From the NCBI RefSeq assembly GCF_019279795.1, contig NC_056747.1:1007272657-1007336656 (forward strand): a DNA stretch of 64,000 nucleotides, in the 5' to 3' direction. Numbering within the stretch: position 1 is the first letter of the stretch; every line of letters begins with the position of its first letter. Of this stretch, positions 45,250-56,681 are shown one piece after another. Below the pieces are notes generated by a model. That model did no database searches. It was not told the origin of the DNA and saw only the letters and a list, made by a program, of their open reading frames with translations. Origin of the DNA: Protopterus annectens. Its lineage: Eukaryota > Chordata > Ceratodontiformes > Protopteridae. The position numbers were made by a program, and so were the translations under genes.

Positions 45250-46500
45250 CACCCCCTTAAACCTCCATCAAACATATCTCACTCTGTCATGAGTAATGCA
45301 GTATGCCAGTCCAATTCATATCCCACAAACAGCCTTTACATTGACCCTGACTCACTAACACCAGTCATATATTGATAATCACCCCCAACAACAGTAACAC
45401 CAACAGTATCCCTTGGGCACTAACACAGCTGTTGTGGATGTGTGCATCTTAATCACGTGTACCTTTTTTTACATTATTTCCTTTGCAGCACTGCAGGAAA
45501 TTCCAAAGCATGATGAGCATAGCAATAGCCACAGCAGTATCCATCTTGCACTTTTGAGGCTGTTAGTATGTCAATTATTGTAATAAGTTAATGAAGGATA
45601 AATGTCTCTGAATAATAGTTTTTATGCATTGTGTACTGGCCAAATGCTCTGCTATGAGCCAGAGCTTGTACCTGGAGAAGCACCCACATGAATGGCCATG
45701 AAGTGCATTGAAGCATATGTGAGTGAATCATTGACTTCTGTGAGAATGTGGATTTATTAAATGCTTGCCTTGGTCCCTAGAGTTGTTACAGAGCAAGAAT
45801 ACAATTAGATGTGGGTAGTATGGGCTATGCACCAGTATATCATCATGTCATTCATGCCTCAAATACCACTTTGCACACTATGTATAGCAACACTATATGG
45901 TGGCATTGTGCAATGTCTTATGGCTTGGTGCTTGTCAGTGCATGTCATGTGACACCTGCAACATGTTTTGATGCAAATGTGCTACAACATTCCTCTATGA
46001 TCTGTGAAGTGGCTATGGCTTCTGAGGGCATTGATTGTGATAGGGTTCCCAGGTGGTACATAAAAGAATCTAAAATATTTCTCTATATCATGTATATAGG
46101 CCACTGGCAGTGCCTGCTGTGGAACTCTTATGAGGGTTCTCAGTATAAGGCAGATTCATGGCCCCATCTTGATAAGGCAGTGACAGCTGCAACAATGATC
46201 ACTCACACAAGTTAGCAGTACAGGCATCACTATAATGACTTTAAGAGGTACCATTTTGACCTTCTGCACCAGTGGGAAGAGGAGACTGGAGAAAGAGCTA
46301 CTGACATCTACAGTAAGTAGTTATGACAAATGTATTTAACTGTATTGTACGAATAACATCCCACCAAATAACAGGACATGGTATTCATGTACATTTCCAT
46401 TTTCTGTTATTCTTTTTAGCACCTCAGCAGATACAGGGCAACTATCTGGCCTTTCAAAGGCATATGGAACATTGCTCTAGAAGCACAGATAAGTATATAT
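45250..46500. other. Gene-free stretch
   Basis: Nothing recognised. Open frames near 45811-46215 have no known domain and poor coding composition. Confidence 0.5.
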
Positions 46501-46502
46501 TT

Positions 46503-46760
46503 GGATGGCACACTGGTACAGTGGTTAACATTGTTGTCTCCCAGAAAGAGGTTCTCTGGTTCAATTCTTGGCTGGGGTGCCTTCTGTGCATCATCTGCAT
46601 GACTCCCTGCATTCATGTGGGTTTCCTTTGGGTGCTCCAATTTCCTTCCATGTTACAAAGACATACATCTGGAGCATTTCTCCTCAGGCCTCCACTGAAA
46701 ACTGACTTGTTCCAAGTTGGACTTTCCCAGTAAATAAGTGTAAATAAATAAATATACTGG
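46503..46760 (+). repeat. tRNA-derived SINE (family 1), complete
   Basis: Head GGATGGCACACTGGTACAGT (A box region) and GGTTCAATTCTTGG (B box, 46558), a central block (CATGTGGGTTTCCTTTGGGT, CTCCAATTTCCTTCCATGTT, ACAAAGACATACATCTGGAG), and a tail with CCCAGTAAATAAGTGTAAAT and AAATAAATA. It matches the 1002-1253 copy along its full length. Confidence 0.88.
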
Positions 46761-47698
46761 TGATGGTATACCAGATATAGCAGTAATTCAGACAGAACTG
46801 TGTAATTGTATCTACTAGTGGAAACCCCTTCTACCTGGACTTCAGCCTTCTGACACTAATGCTGTATACAAGCAACCCACCTCACTGTCACACCCACTTC
46901 ATCTATGCGTAGTGCCCCCTGCTATCAGAAAATCAGGGAGGAGATCATATGACTGCCTGTCCTTGTCCCAACAGCAAACCATGTGCCATACACTGCTTTA
47001 CACCTGTGGGTTTGGTCTCCTACATTGCTATGTCCACTGCCATAGCCTGCCATTCATATAGAGTGCACAAGGCTGCTTGCCCAGCATACAGCATGCACTG
47101 CACCATCCATGCCCCATGGCAGTGTCTGTTTAACATGGCATATCATGAGCATGTTTTTCTTTTAATATCCTCTGGCATGTACCACTGGCTAGCATATGTA
47201 ATACTGCATGACTTCCAACCATTGCCTAGTGGCCATCTTTAAGCCACTGTTTTTATAGCCATAGCTGTGTCAGACTGCCATGGTCAACATGTAGTCCTGT
47301 GACATCTGTAGATGAGGCCATGTCCACCATATCCTTCCTTCTCCCTTAGCCTTACAGCATTGCACTGGAGGCACCTCATACCATCTTCCATGGCATCTAC
47401 AATTACACATCTAGTTGAAGATGACCTGGAGGGCTCTAGTGTGGCCTCTAATGTTCTGTCACCATGGAGGTATTGTTTCATTCTCTCAGGATGCTGCCCA
47501 TAACCATTTGTCCTCCCATCTATCTGTCTCTTTTTTGTACTCCCCTTTTTGTGACAGACCCTCACCTGTTGTTCTTTGTATGTGTTCTGTGTTTATTTGT
47601 CTATCCGTTACTGTCCTTATACCCTCTTCCCTACCTGCACCTTTGTTTTACATTCTTCTTCCTCTGTCCTTCTTAAAATATTGGCATGTGTCCCACAG

Positions 47699-47700
<2 letters not shown>
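46761..47700. other. Gene-free stretch
   Basis: No recognised feature. A minus-strand 93-codon frame at 47284-47565 has no family motif. Confidence 0.5.

Positions 47701-47750
<50 letters not shown>
47701..47750. repeat. (TA)n microsatellite
   Basis: About 25 TA units. Its last TA serves as the left target of the Tigger-like element. Confidence 0.95.
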
Positions 47751-47753
<3 letters not shown>

Positions 47754-48194
47754 TAAACTCCCAGTTAACTGGCACTCATGGAGATTGGTAGATGCTGGAT
47801 AACTGTAGTTTCTGGTTGGTTGAGAGTTACTATTAAAAATAGACCTGATTTACACTATACCCTATACAATTGCTTGGTTTGACTTATTCTCGGGGTGAGG
47901 AGAGATAGAGTTTATTCCTATCTTCCTTTTTAAAACTCTAAAACTTTAAAAACATAAGGTATGTTTTCAGTGGCGTAACTACGTTAGAAGCGCCCTGAGG
48001 CAAACTTTTCCTAGGTGCCCCAACATCCCCCCCCCCCCGGGAACCCAAGCCATCGAGATGACCGAAGCCAAAGAAATCACATATAGTCACATTCGCTTGA
48101 CCTATGACAGTGGCATAAAACACTGAAATCTGGAGACGTGCTATTTCAGCAAAAAGTAAAAAAAAAAACAATTATAAAACAGTACTTGCCACCA

Positions 48195-48385
48195 TCGCGG
48201 GAATTCATACTCATCCTTCTGTCTGGATGCAAAACAGTCAGAGCAACATACCACTATGCCAAATCAGCTGCTTTGTGAAAGAAAAATACTGTGTTACCAC
48301 CATACATTTTACTACCAAGGTCCCTGTGCAAAACAGTCAGAGCAACATACCACTACGCCATATCAGCTGCTTTGTGAAAGTGAGG
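48195..48385 (-). repeat. SINE heads (two partial copies)
   Basis: On the minus strand AGCTGATTTGGCATAGTGGT, ATGTTGCTCTGACTG (A-box region) occurs twice, at about 48236-48278 and 48330-48378. The left copy also keeps a B-box-like GTATGAATTCCCGCGATGG. This looks like a tRNA-derived SINE with a duplicated head. Confidence 0.5.
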
Positions 48386-48581
48386 AAAACTGAAATTTAA
48401 ATGGCTATCATTTAATGAATTAAGTTCTCACCATAGCTGTCAACCTCTTAGCACAAAACACCTGGACAAACGCAGTAATGAGGGAATACAGCCCTCAAAC
48501 ATATTCCGTGAATTCAGTTCTTGCCATAGCACAAAAAGCCTTGTCAACCTTAGCACAAAAAGCCTGGACGAAGCCATAACA

Positions 48582-48682
48582 TTTGTTAATCAGGACATTC
48601 TGACTTGGAACAAAAAAAACAATTTTCGGCAGAGGCCCAGGAAGAAATAATGCAGACATGCCTTTGTAACATGGGAGGACAG
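48582..48682 (-). repeat. SINE family 1, 3' fragment
   Basis: CTGACTTGGAAC, TTTTCGGCAGAGGCCCAGG and CATGCCTTTGTAACATGGGA match, in reverse orientation, the 3' half of the 46.5-kb SINE. Confidence 0.75.
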
Positions 48683-48806
48683 TAAGTAATTGAATAAAAG
48701 TACTCCTGGAACATTGAACAGCTTCCCATTAATGACGTGTGTAGATCCCTGATCCATGCAACTACAAGTAGTGCATCCCTACACTGAGACTCGAAAACCT
48801 CACTAC

Positions 48807-48809
<3 letters not shown>

Positions 48810-48866
<57 letters not shown>
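48810..48866 (+). repeat. (GT)n microsatellite
   Basis: About 28 GT units inside hAT-2. Confidence 0.97.
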
Positions 48867-48868
<2 letters not shown>

Positions 48869-49269
48869 AACTCTACTTGCTCTGCTAGGTGAATTTTTAT
48901 ATGAAATATTGAATTTCAAATTCTTATACATATGACATCCAATGTAATAATATTGGAATGTTTCCTCAAGATACACAATAACCTTCAAGAAACAAAATAC
49001 ATATCCTCCCTTTCCCCTTTATAATTCCAAAACACCTTTTCACCATATTTATATTTCTGAGTAAATTATCTCCATCTACAACTTTTTGTCACGTAGTTAT
49101 GTGAATATTGTAATTAAAACCCTTAGATAATTATCAACTGTATCCACAGCTACAGTCTGGAAATTAATCTCATCCGTTCTAGCCCTATGGACTTCACGAG
49201 AGGGCAGAGACCTTATCAAGTGGCCTGGGTGTGTACTAGATGCATACAAAAAAGAATTCACAACATGTG

Positions 49270-49850
49270 TGTGTTGTTGTAAGAAAGTACTTCGATATTG
49301 CACAGCTTATAAAAAAAGTAATTGAATCTAGAGCTAGGGATGTCTTTGTCCACTTTTAATCAGCCCTCATTAGGCTAGTCATTGAATTTTATAATGCCCC
49401 TTTTGCATGCATCTGTCTAGACACAGGCAACAACTGGAATGCTCACAGAGATACCTTACTAAAAGGGTAAAAGGTGAAATAATATGTCTTCCATGGACTG
49501 CCTCAGTGCCTTGTCACTATAGTCGGTATCCTACAGACTGTCAAAAGGTGAACTGTGTCTGGTGTGCAAGGCATCCTCCTGCCCATTACTGATGGACTTA
49601 CTGCACATCAGCAAGTCAAATGGCAACAGAAATACTTGATGCAGTAATCAAAACCTCTTCTGCAACATCAACAGAATGGCACAGATATATCTTACAGAGG
49701 ATACCACTGCTCTGGAAGACTCCCCATACACAAAAAATCTCATCCCTGACCATATTCAAGTACAACTTGGATCTGTCGATGGGTAATAGAAATTTACCCC
49801 AGGACTGCCCTCTTTTACTTCTAATGGGCAGAGGCAGCTTCTAAATACTT
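49270..49850 (+). mobile_element. CR1-like LINE fragment, copy D (RT C-terminus)
   Basis: Matches the C-terminal RT region of the 19-23 kb element: IEFYNAPFAC, RHRQQLECSQRYLTKRVKG, LQRIPLLWKTP, LTIFKYNLDLSMGNRN and LMGRGSF before the stop. Frameshifts are present. It is nested in hAT-2. Confidence 0.85.
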
Positions 49851-50547
49851 TATTCTAAGCACAGATCTCCTCAATTTGTTTATGGTATGAGCCCAGTTAT
49901 TCTCACTATGGGTAACATATCATTATCGACCATGGGATGGTTAAGGTCAATCTAACACCAAACAGGACAGGTTAAATTCAAACCCCAAAAGAGAAATTAG
50001 GCAGGCTTAAAATGCACTAATCACTAGTCTGTAATAAGTATTTTTTTTTTGGGGGGAGGGGGGCTCACTCTCACCTAATACTCTTGAAGTACAGGTCTAT
50101 TTACTACCTGTCATTCACCATTTTCAATTTCCCAAACAAAAGTACATTATTTTTTAAAGTTTTTTTTTAACCACAAGACTTGTGTCTGACTTTCCATTCT
50201 TCTTGATGCAACTTCTGTTTTTGCCACTACCTTTTTTAGGGCACAGTTATAATGCTGTGTTTCTTTGGCAGTATAATAAACATCAAAACTTTTGCAACAC
50301 CAGTATCTCAACAATAACAAAGGCCTATCAATTGTTTGGATATTTTTCTTTTACAGTCACAGACCAGGCAGTGCAATTGGCACTGGTTGTGTGTTACTAA
50401 CTGCATTATACACTTACTTCTGTGTCATCCTTATGGGCATCTGCCACACCTGGCATGCTGTTGACTTTTCTATTCTTTGTTCTTGTGCACAGAGAAGGAT
50501 ATTCTAAAACAAACTTCAAAATCTATCGAAAGTCAGAGCCCTCCTTG

Positions 50548-50640
50548 TTAGAATCCAAAAGGCCTTACCTCTTTACGTTTAGCAGTAATTTTTGCAATGA
50601 ATAAATAACAAAATGAACCAGTTTTTTTATCAGTGATTAC
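50548..50640 (-). other. Start of intron 1 after the CRTAP/P3H4-like exon
   Basis: The reading frame runs on 30 codons past the donor GTAATC before a stop, with no family similarity (ITDKKTGSF...). This is intron carried with the exon, which implies DNA-level capture and argues against a retrocopy. Confidence 0.65.
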
Positions 50641-51111
50641 CTTGAAGTAGGCAAACTGCAGATATCTATAAGGAATTCGTTTATCAAAGTTCCGGAGTAA
50701 GTCTGCTTTTGGTCGGTTCAGCTGAAACACTGGCAAGGTACTCTTGCAACCTTTGAGGCAGGCTGCCCAGCTAAGAACGTGGCCAAATGCCTCCAGCTCC
50801 ATGAAGTTGCCCCACTCCCCCACCTGACGAGCCACCCGGCTGCAGTTGTGGCTGCAGAATGCCTTGCTGTCCCGCAGTAGCCAGTTGAGCCGGAGGCTCA
50901 TCTCCAGGTACTTGACGCTCTCCTTCCAGTTCTCAGCAGCATACTGTTCCAAGGCATAGCCGTAGGCTGATTCCAGAGGCATGAGTTCAGATTTGGGGAC
51001 CCCTCTAAAGCTGTACTTCTCATACTGGGCCCCACTAATCCCTAGCAATGCTAAGAAGAGGGGCAGTGTACACATCAGGTTTGAGATACCCCGTAGCATT
51101 GCCAAAGCCAC
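50641..51111 (-). CDS. Exon 1 of a CRTAP/P3H4-family gene, carried inside hAT-2
   Basis: An open 157-codon segment with an N-terminal signal peptide (hydrophobic LPLFLALLGISG before AQYEKYSF) that matches the start of vertebrate CRTAP and P3H4 (SC65). These are ER proteins of the collagen prolyl-3-hydroxylation complexes. Family blocks: QYEKYSFRGVP, LMPLESAYGYALEQY, ESVKYLEMSLRL, LLRDSKAFC..NCS, AACLKGCK and RYLQFAYFK, with the paired cysteines kept. It stops at a consensus donor (AAG|GTAATC, 50641/50640). The coding length, 471 nt, equals human CRTAP exon 1 (which ends at c.471). AACLxxCK and SFRG lean to P3H4, while LMPLESAY and LQFAYFK are shared with CRTAP. No exon 2 is seen in the window. 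It lies 365 bp from the right hAT terminus. It could be a captured, non-functional copy, or a real first exon now surrounded by transposon ends. Confidence 0.8.
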
Positions 51112-51589
51112 TCTCTTTAGGGGTCCTCAGAAAATCTGTGCCCCTACTGGTAGCGCTAGTCCCGCAATATGAAGTTGAAAACCTTTCGGCCCATCTCGAT
51201 CTGAAAGGAAAAACCTAGCAGTCTGCCGGGTCTCACCACCCTCCATTCACGCACACAAATGAAATTATAACCTCTTTTGGCTGCCCGTTAAGTGGTGATC
51301 GAGTATTTTCAAAAGGGGAAAAAATAGTGACGCTGCTGAAGATATATTTTAGTGAGATACTTGGATCAATGAATAAAGCGACAATCCATTTATATTACTC
51401 AACAACTCAAAGTGCCCCCTGCCACTTAGCGCCCTGAGGCAATTGCCTCACTTCGCCTCTTGTAGTTACGCCACTGTATGTTTTTGTGGGGGAAACAGAA
51501 AGTGCAACGCATGAAAACTGTACTGTATTTCTTTGATATTTTTTTGCCGGTTGCTTGAGTTCCGATTAACTGAGAGTTTACTGTATCAA

Positions 51590-53080
51590 CATCTGTATCT
51601 ATATTTATATCTATTTATCCTTGCTTCACCAGACCTGTCCCACTTTTTCTTCCCCTTGGCCTTCTGTGTATGTTTTTTTTCTTGCTCTTACCCCTTTCAG
51701 CCTGTCCTATATTCACATTTCCTTCCTATTAATGAGAATAAATTCCTAGGAACTTTGCTGAGAAGCCCATATAATGGCTTTTCATAGTCCTTGTAATAGT
51801 ATGATGTTGCATGTAAAGAGCATACATACTTCTGGGATCCTCGAGTTATGTGACAGTCTTCTCACTATTGTCTGCATTACATGATCTGTGCATTTTTTTC
51901 ACAAGCATGCTCTTTAATTAATTAATCTCTGTCATGACACTCGCCCTTTATTACATTGTAAATCAGCTTCAGGCTGCATGGTGCTGTTTTGATTACATTA
52001 TGTGGCAGCATAACCAATGTTTCTGAATCCCAGGCTGACTTTTAATACCTGTCTGAAACTTTTTATACATAGAGCAGAAATAAATAAGTTGTACATAACA
52101 CTTAGAAAAAAGCCAGAATAGATAAGAGATGTTATCAGGCACAAAACTGCAGGGTACAGCGGGAAGACTGCAAAATTAATAAATAATAACAGGTTGCATA
52201 CTTACTGTCTGTATAGCTACTGCCACATCCAAGGACCATAATACTTATTCAAGCTGTTTGCCCTTAGGATTTCTCAGTAAAAGTATTACTCTCTGATGCA
52301 CTATGCATAACCTTCATGCATTTGTCCCTCAATATATTGTAATACAATATGCATTGGTATATGTACAGGAAATACAATACTTGAACTAATCATAGCAGTT
52401 GAACCTATTTCAGAGTTTCAGCCATGAAACCACATTCAGTTCTGGTTGTATTTGCTAACAACCCATATTTGATTATTCTTCTAGTCAATCCAATCTGAAA
52501 AAAATCTTAATACTCCCTATCTTCTTCTGTCAAGATTCAGGGTTGAAACCAAAGGTTGAGGAATAATGTTTTACTTATCTTTAGTGCACTCAGCAGTCCA
52601 AGCTGTATAATTCATCAAAATACATGAAATAAACATGAAATAAATAATTTTCTGAATGACAGCATAATTTTCACGAAATATAGTGAGCTAACAATATGTC
52701 ATATAATGCTAGAGCAGTGAGAACTATTTTATGTCTCTTGCAGTCATGTGTGAACAGGAAATAAATATACAGCTGACTTGCCACTCCCTTACAGATTGTG
52801 TTAATTCTCAGTAAATCTTAAATGAAAACACAGCTGTTGTTTAGTCTTCAGATTGCAGGTGTGCATAGAGTTCATTGCTCCTTTCAGTGCTGGTCCTATA
52901 AGCTCAAATGTGACTTAAAAAAAAAAAGCGCAAGTAATGCAGAAGAACAAATGCAACTTCCTTCCATGTTAACCCAACGTCCTTCCATGTCAACTCAGAT
53001 CCATCATATCATGTTGTATGTCAGGTAGTAACATGTAACATGTCTGCTTTTACCACCTCTCCAGTTTAGAAGTGCAATTA
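51590..53080. other. Gene-free stretch
   Basis: No coding sequence, array or recognised repeat was found. Confidence 0.5.
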
Positions 53081-53089
53081 GTCTGGCAG

Positions 53090-53278
53090 TTCACTAAAGA
53101 AGGCTAAGGTTATAAGTCGCAAACAAGATTTATTTTTTGATCCAGGGTTAGATTCCCGCCACCTCCCATTGCTCACTGAGTGACTCTGAGGAAGTCACTT
53201 AACCAGAAAGTCCTCTCAGGGCACCCCTGAAAAGAGGCTGGTACATAGTGGATTTACTCAAGTTAACAAATGAATAAA
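53090..53278 (+). repeat. MIR/CORE-like SINE
   Basis: A B-box-like GGGTTAGATTCCCGCC is followed by GAGTGACTCTGAGGAAGTCACTTAACC, close to the conserved core of MIR-type SINEs, and a tail CAAGTTAACAAATGAATAAA. The 5' part is blurred. Family assignment is by resemblance. Confidence 0.55.
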
Positions 53279-53289
53279 AAATCCACCTC

Positions 53290-53460
53290 CCCAGCCTTAC
53301 TGTAGTGCTCTCCCTTTTTTTAATTTATCCAGATGTTTTGGGTTTCTAAAACCATAGCCTGAATGCACCCCATTTCTAAGTCAGGGCATGATTTGAGTTC
53401 ATGAAATTAGTATTGCTTCAGTTTTTGATGTTAGCCAAGAGTGCTGTGTTGGGTAAGAAG
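53290..53460 (-). mobile_element. R4/Dong-like LINE 3' end fragment
   Basis: Parallels 25905-26045: TTTTGGGTTTCTAAAACCAT, CCCATTTCTAAGTCAG, TTCATGAAATTAGTATTG, GTTAGCCAAGAGTGCTG. It is a short 5'-truncated copy of the same minus-strand LINE family. Confidence 0.8.
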
Positions 53461-53464
53461 CTGC

Positions 53465-54160
53465 TCATGACATTTTCACCCTCACTTGGTAGCGTCATGG
53501 GGTGCAGGTGCTTGTCACTGTGCAGAAGGAATCATTCGGTTATCATTATTACTCTTGGGTTGTCAGTTGTCAGTCTGGAGTTGGGTGAAGATGAGGTAGA
53601 ACTGCCACCATACATATAATAGTTTTCAAAGGACATAAGGTTGTCAGAAGGCAGGAAGTTTACCATTGGTACTAAGACCATGCGTTTTATGTATATAATT
53701 AGGATCAGGAAATGGGACTAAACAATTATCGCAGATATTACGGGTATTTTGCCAACTAATAGAAAGGGGTCTGAAAGAGACATAGAGAATCATTAGTACT
53801 ATATTTTTTTCTTAAAAGATGAGGACTGTTTGTGTTTATAAATTTCAGAAGAATATACGAGAATGAGTACTATCACCAGATTAGTGTTTGTAACTATTTA
53901 CCATCACTTGATTACTGTCTTTAACTTTATGTGGACAAAAAGAGTTTTTTTAGCATATCTGTCAACAACCTACCATGATGAATGTATATATGAGCATGTG
54001 TATTTAGTAATGATGCTTGACAATGCCAGGACAACTGAGGAATAATTTATTTTTTTTCTGCACTTTAGCTATTTACCTCATTGGCTTCCCTTTGCTGTCC
54101 TGACCACTCTGCATGTTGTCCCAGACCTTTCTGACTTCTTAAACTGCAGCCCCAGATCTG
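53465..54160. other. Gene-free stretch
   Basis: Nothing recognised. Confidence 0.5.
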
Positions 54161-54164
54161 GGTA

Positions 54165-55470
54165 GGCTAGAATATGGTATTACTGTTATATGGGCAGGCT
54201 GGAATATGGTATTACTGTTATATGGGCAGGCTGGAATATGGCATTACTGTTATATGGGCAGGCTGGAATATTGCATTACTGTTATATGGGCAGGCTGGAA
54301 TATGGCATTACTGTTATATGGGCAGGATGGAATATGGTATTACTGCTATATGGGCAGGCTGGAATATGTCATTACTGTTATATGGGCAGGCTGGAATATG
54401 GTATTACTGTTATATGGGCAGGTTGGAATATGGTATTACTGTTATATGGGCAGGCTGGAATATGTAATTACTGTTATATGGGCAGGTTGGAATGTGGTAT
54501 TACTGTTATATGGGCAGGCTGGGGTATGGCATTACTGTTATATGGGCAAGCTGGAATATGGAATTACTGTTATATGGGCAGGTTGGAATGTGGCATCACT
54601 GTTATATGGGCAGGATGGAATATGGTATTACTGTTATATGGGCAGGCTGGAATATGGTATTACTGTTATATGGGCAGGCTGGAATATGGCATTACTGTTA
54701 TATGGGCAGGCTGGAATATGGCATTACTGTTATATGGGCAGGCTGGAATATGGCATTACTGTTATATGGGCAGGATGGAATATGGTATTACTGTTATATG
54801 GGCAGGCTGGAATATGTCATTACTGTTATATGGGCAGGATGGAATATGGTATTACTGTTATATGGGCAGGTTGGAATATGGTATTACTGTTATATGGGCA
54901 GGCTGGAATATGTAATTACTGTTATATGGGCAGGTTGGAATGTGGTATCACTGTTATATGGGCAGGATGGATTATGGTATTACTGTTATATGGGCAGGCT
55001 GGAATATGGTATTACTGTTATATGGGCAGGCTGGGGTATGGCATTACTGTTATATGGGCAGGCTGGAATATGGAATTACTGTTATATGGGCAGGCTGGAA
55101 TATGGCATTACTGTTATATGAGCAGGCTGGAATATGTCATTACTGTTATATGGGCAGGATGGAATATGGTATTACTGTTATATGGGCAGGTTGGAATATG
55201 GTATTACTGTTATATGGGTAGGCTGGAATATGTAATTACTGTTATATGGGCAGGTTGGAATATGGTATTACTGTTATATGGGCAGGATGGAATATGGTAT
55301 TACTGTTATATGGGCAGGATGGAATATGTAATTACTGTTATATGGGCAGGCTGGAATATGGTATTACTGTTATATGGGCAGGCTGGAGTATGGCATTACT
55401 GTTATATGGGCAGGCTGGAATATGGAATTACTGTTATATGGGCAGGCTGGAATATGGCATTACTGTTATA
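54165..55470 (+). repeat. Minisatellite, 32-bp unit, about 40 copies, with higher-order structure
   Basis: Consensus ATATGGGCAGGCTGGAATAT followed by GGTATTACTGTT; starts at 54192 and 54224 show the 32-bp step. Variants (GATGG, TTGGAATG, CTGGGGTATGGC, ATGTCATT, ATGTAATT) recur in the same order: ATGTCATT lies at about 54366, 54814 and 55134, that is 14 and 10 units apart. All three + frames are open because the unit has no stop in any phase, and 32 is not a multiple of 3. The long frames (up to 475 codons) are therefore artefacts. Confidence 0.95.
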
Positions 55471-55617
55471 CAGCATAATGCTTGCAGGGGCATCAGTGAT
55501 AAGGTTGAATTTCCTCATGGGCACTCAGCAACCCAAGTTCAGAAATGATCTTCAAAGCTGCAAAGTTGCCTGGAATAGGAAGGAAGCAGGAAGCAGTTCA
55601 AAAGAACTTGCTGAAAG

Positions 55618-55925
<308 letters not shown>

Positions 55926-56207
55926 GAGTGTACAGTGTACATGCTCGTGTGCACACACCCGTGCATGTCTCAAATCCATTTAAATTAAAAGGAGGTAAAG
56001 TGTATCTCTTTTCCCAGGAAACATCAGACATTCACTCTGAGCTGTATCCTCACATACTCATCAGACTTCTTTCATTTTTGCTTATAATGTTGCCATTCAG
56101 TGATAGTGTTTTCAGGCTCATCTGCCTTTGTCTGGGTGGAACTTCTATTGAATGCGGGATGGAATCTGGCAACAGCCTGACCAATCACATGTTTCTGTAC
56201 AGAAATG

Positions 56208-56335
56208 CCTCGAGCAAGGAAGAAATGATGTGGTATATTTTTTATTCAAAGGTAAAATTTTGAGTGAAATCCGAGCAAGGAAGAAGCGATGTGGTATATT
56301 TTTTATTAAAAGGTAAAATTTTGAGTGGAATCCTT
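56208..56335. repeat. Tandem duplication, about 62-bp unit, two copies
   Basis: GAGCAAGGAAGAA(A/G)(T/C)GATG, TGGTATATTTTTTATT and AAAGGTAAAATTTTGAGTG(A/G)AATCC occur twice (about 56211 and 56273). Confidence 0.9.
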
Positions 56336-56681
56336 TAGCTTCATTGATGCATTTCTACTCTACGTCTTATAAGGATGGGCAGGAAAACCTACTAAAGCTT
56401 GGGTTAGTATGATTCTGTAAAATACATCAAGTGGAACGCAACTACTCAAGATCATATAGGTTGGTACTAGGCTATCTATCCTGTGTCCGTGTGTAAGAGT
56501 GGTTAGTTTAGTAGCACAGTACTACAGAGAACTTTCTCACTTCACCTGAAATGGAGCATAAAATGGAAACATAAATGGAACCCTTGTGTCTTGCATGTTG
56601 TATATTCTCATTTATACAACGACACCCCATTAATATTCCAAAACGTGCATGCTGATTGGTCAGTGTGCATGTTGTAAATCA

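Larger units (their letters stand above)
47968..51476. mobile_element. hAT-2: 3.5-kb hAT element carrying a host exon
   Basis: The termini CAGTGGCGTAACTAC are perfect inverted repeats (15 bp), with related subterminal words (GCGCCCTGAGGCAA at the left, GCCCTGAGGCAATTGCCTCA at the right). TATGTTTT is repeated exactly at 47960-47967 and 51477-51484, an 8-bp hAT duplication. There is no transposase. Cargo in order: SINE heads (48195-48385), a SINE tail, a (GT)n tract, a CR1 fragment, then a CRTAP/P3H4-like exon 1 on the minus strand close to the right end. Since both duplications match, all of this moved or was acquired between the two ends of one element. Confidence 0.85.
47751..51583. mobile_element. 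Tigger/pogo-like MITE (about 316 bp) split by hAT-2
   Basis: Ends: CAGTAAACTCCCAGTTAACT at the left and, reverse-complemented, CAGTAAACTCTCAGTTAATC at the right; about 24 of 28 terminal bases match. Both ends are flanked by TA (47749-47750 and 51584-51585), the target of Tc1/mariner-type elements, and the CAGT start is typical of Tigger/pogo. Without hAT-2 and its duplication only about 316 bp remain, so the element was a non-autonomous MITE. Confidence 0.75.

Noticed and set aside
46949..47565. Several 60-110 codon frames on both strands
   Set aside because: No recognisable domain, overlapping on both strands, no splice or start context.
50548..51111. 187-codon protein as the full product of the CRTAP/P3H4-like locus
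   Set aside because: Similarity stops exactly at a GT donor after codon 157; the last 30 codons are intron read-through.
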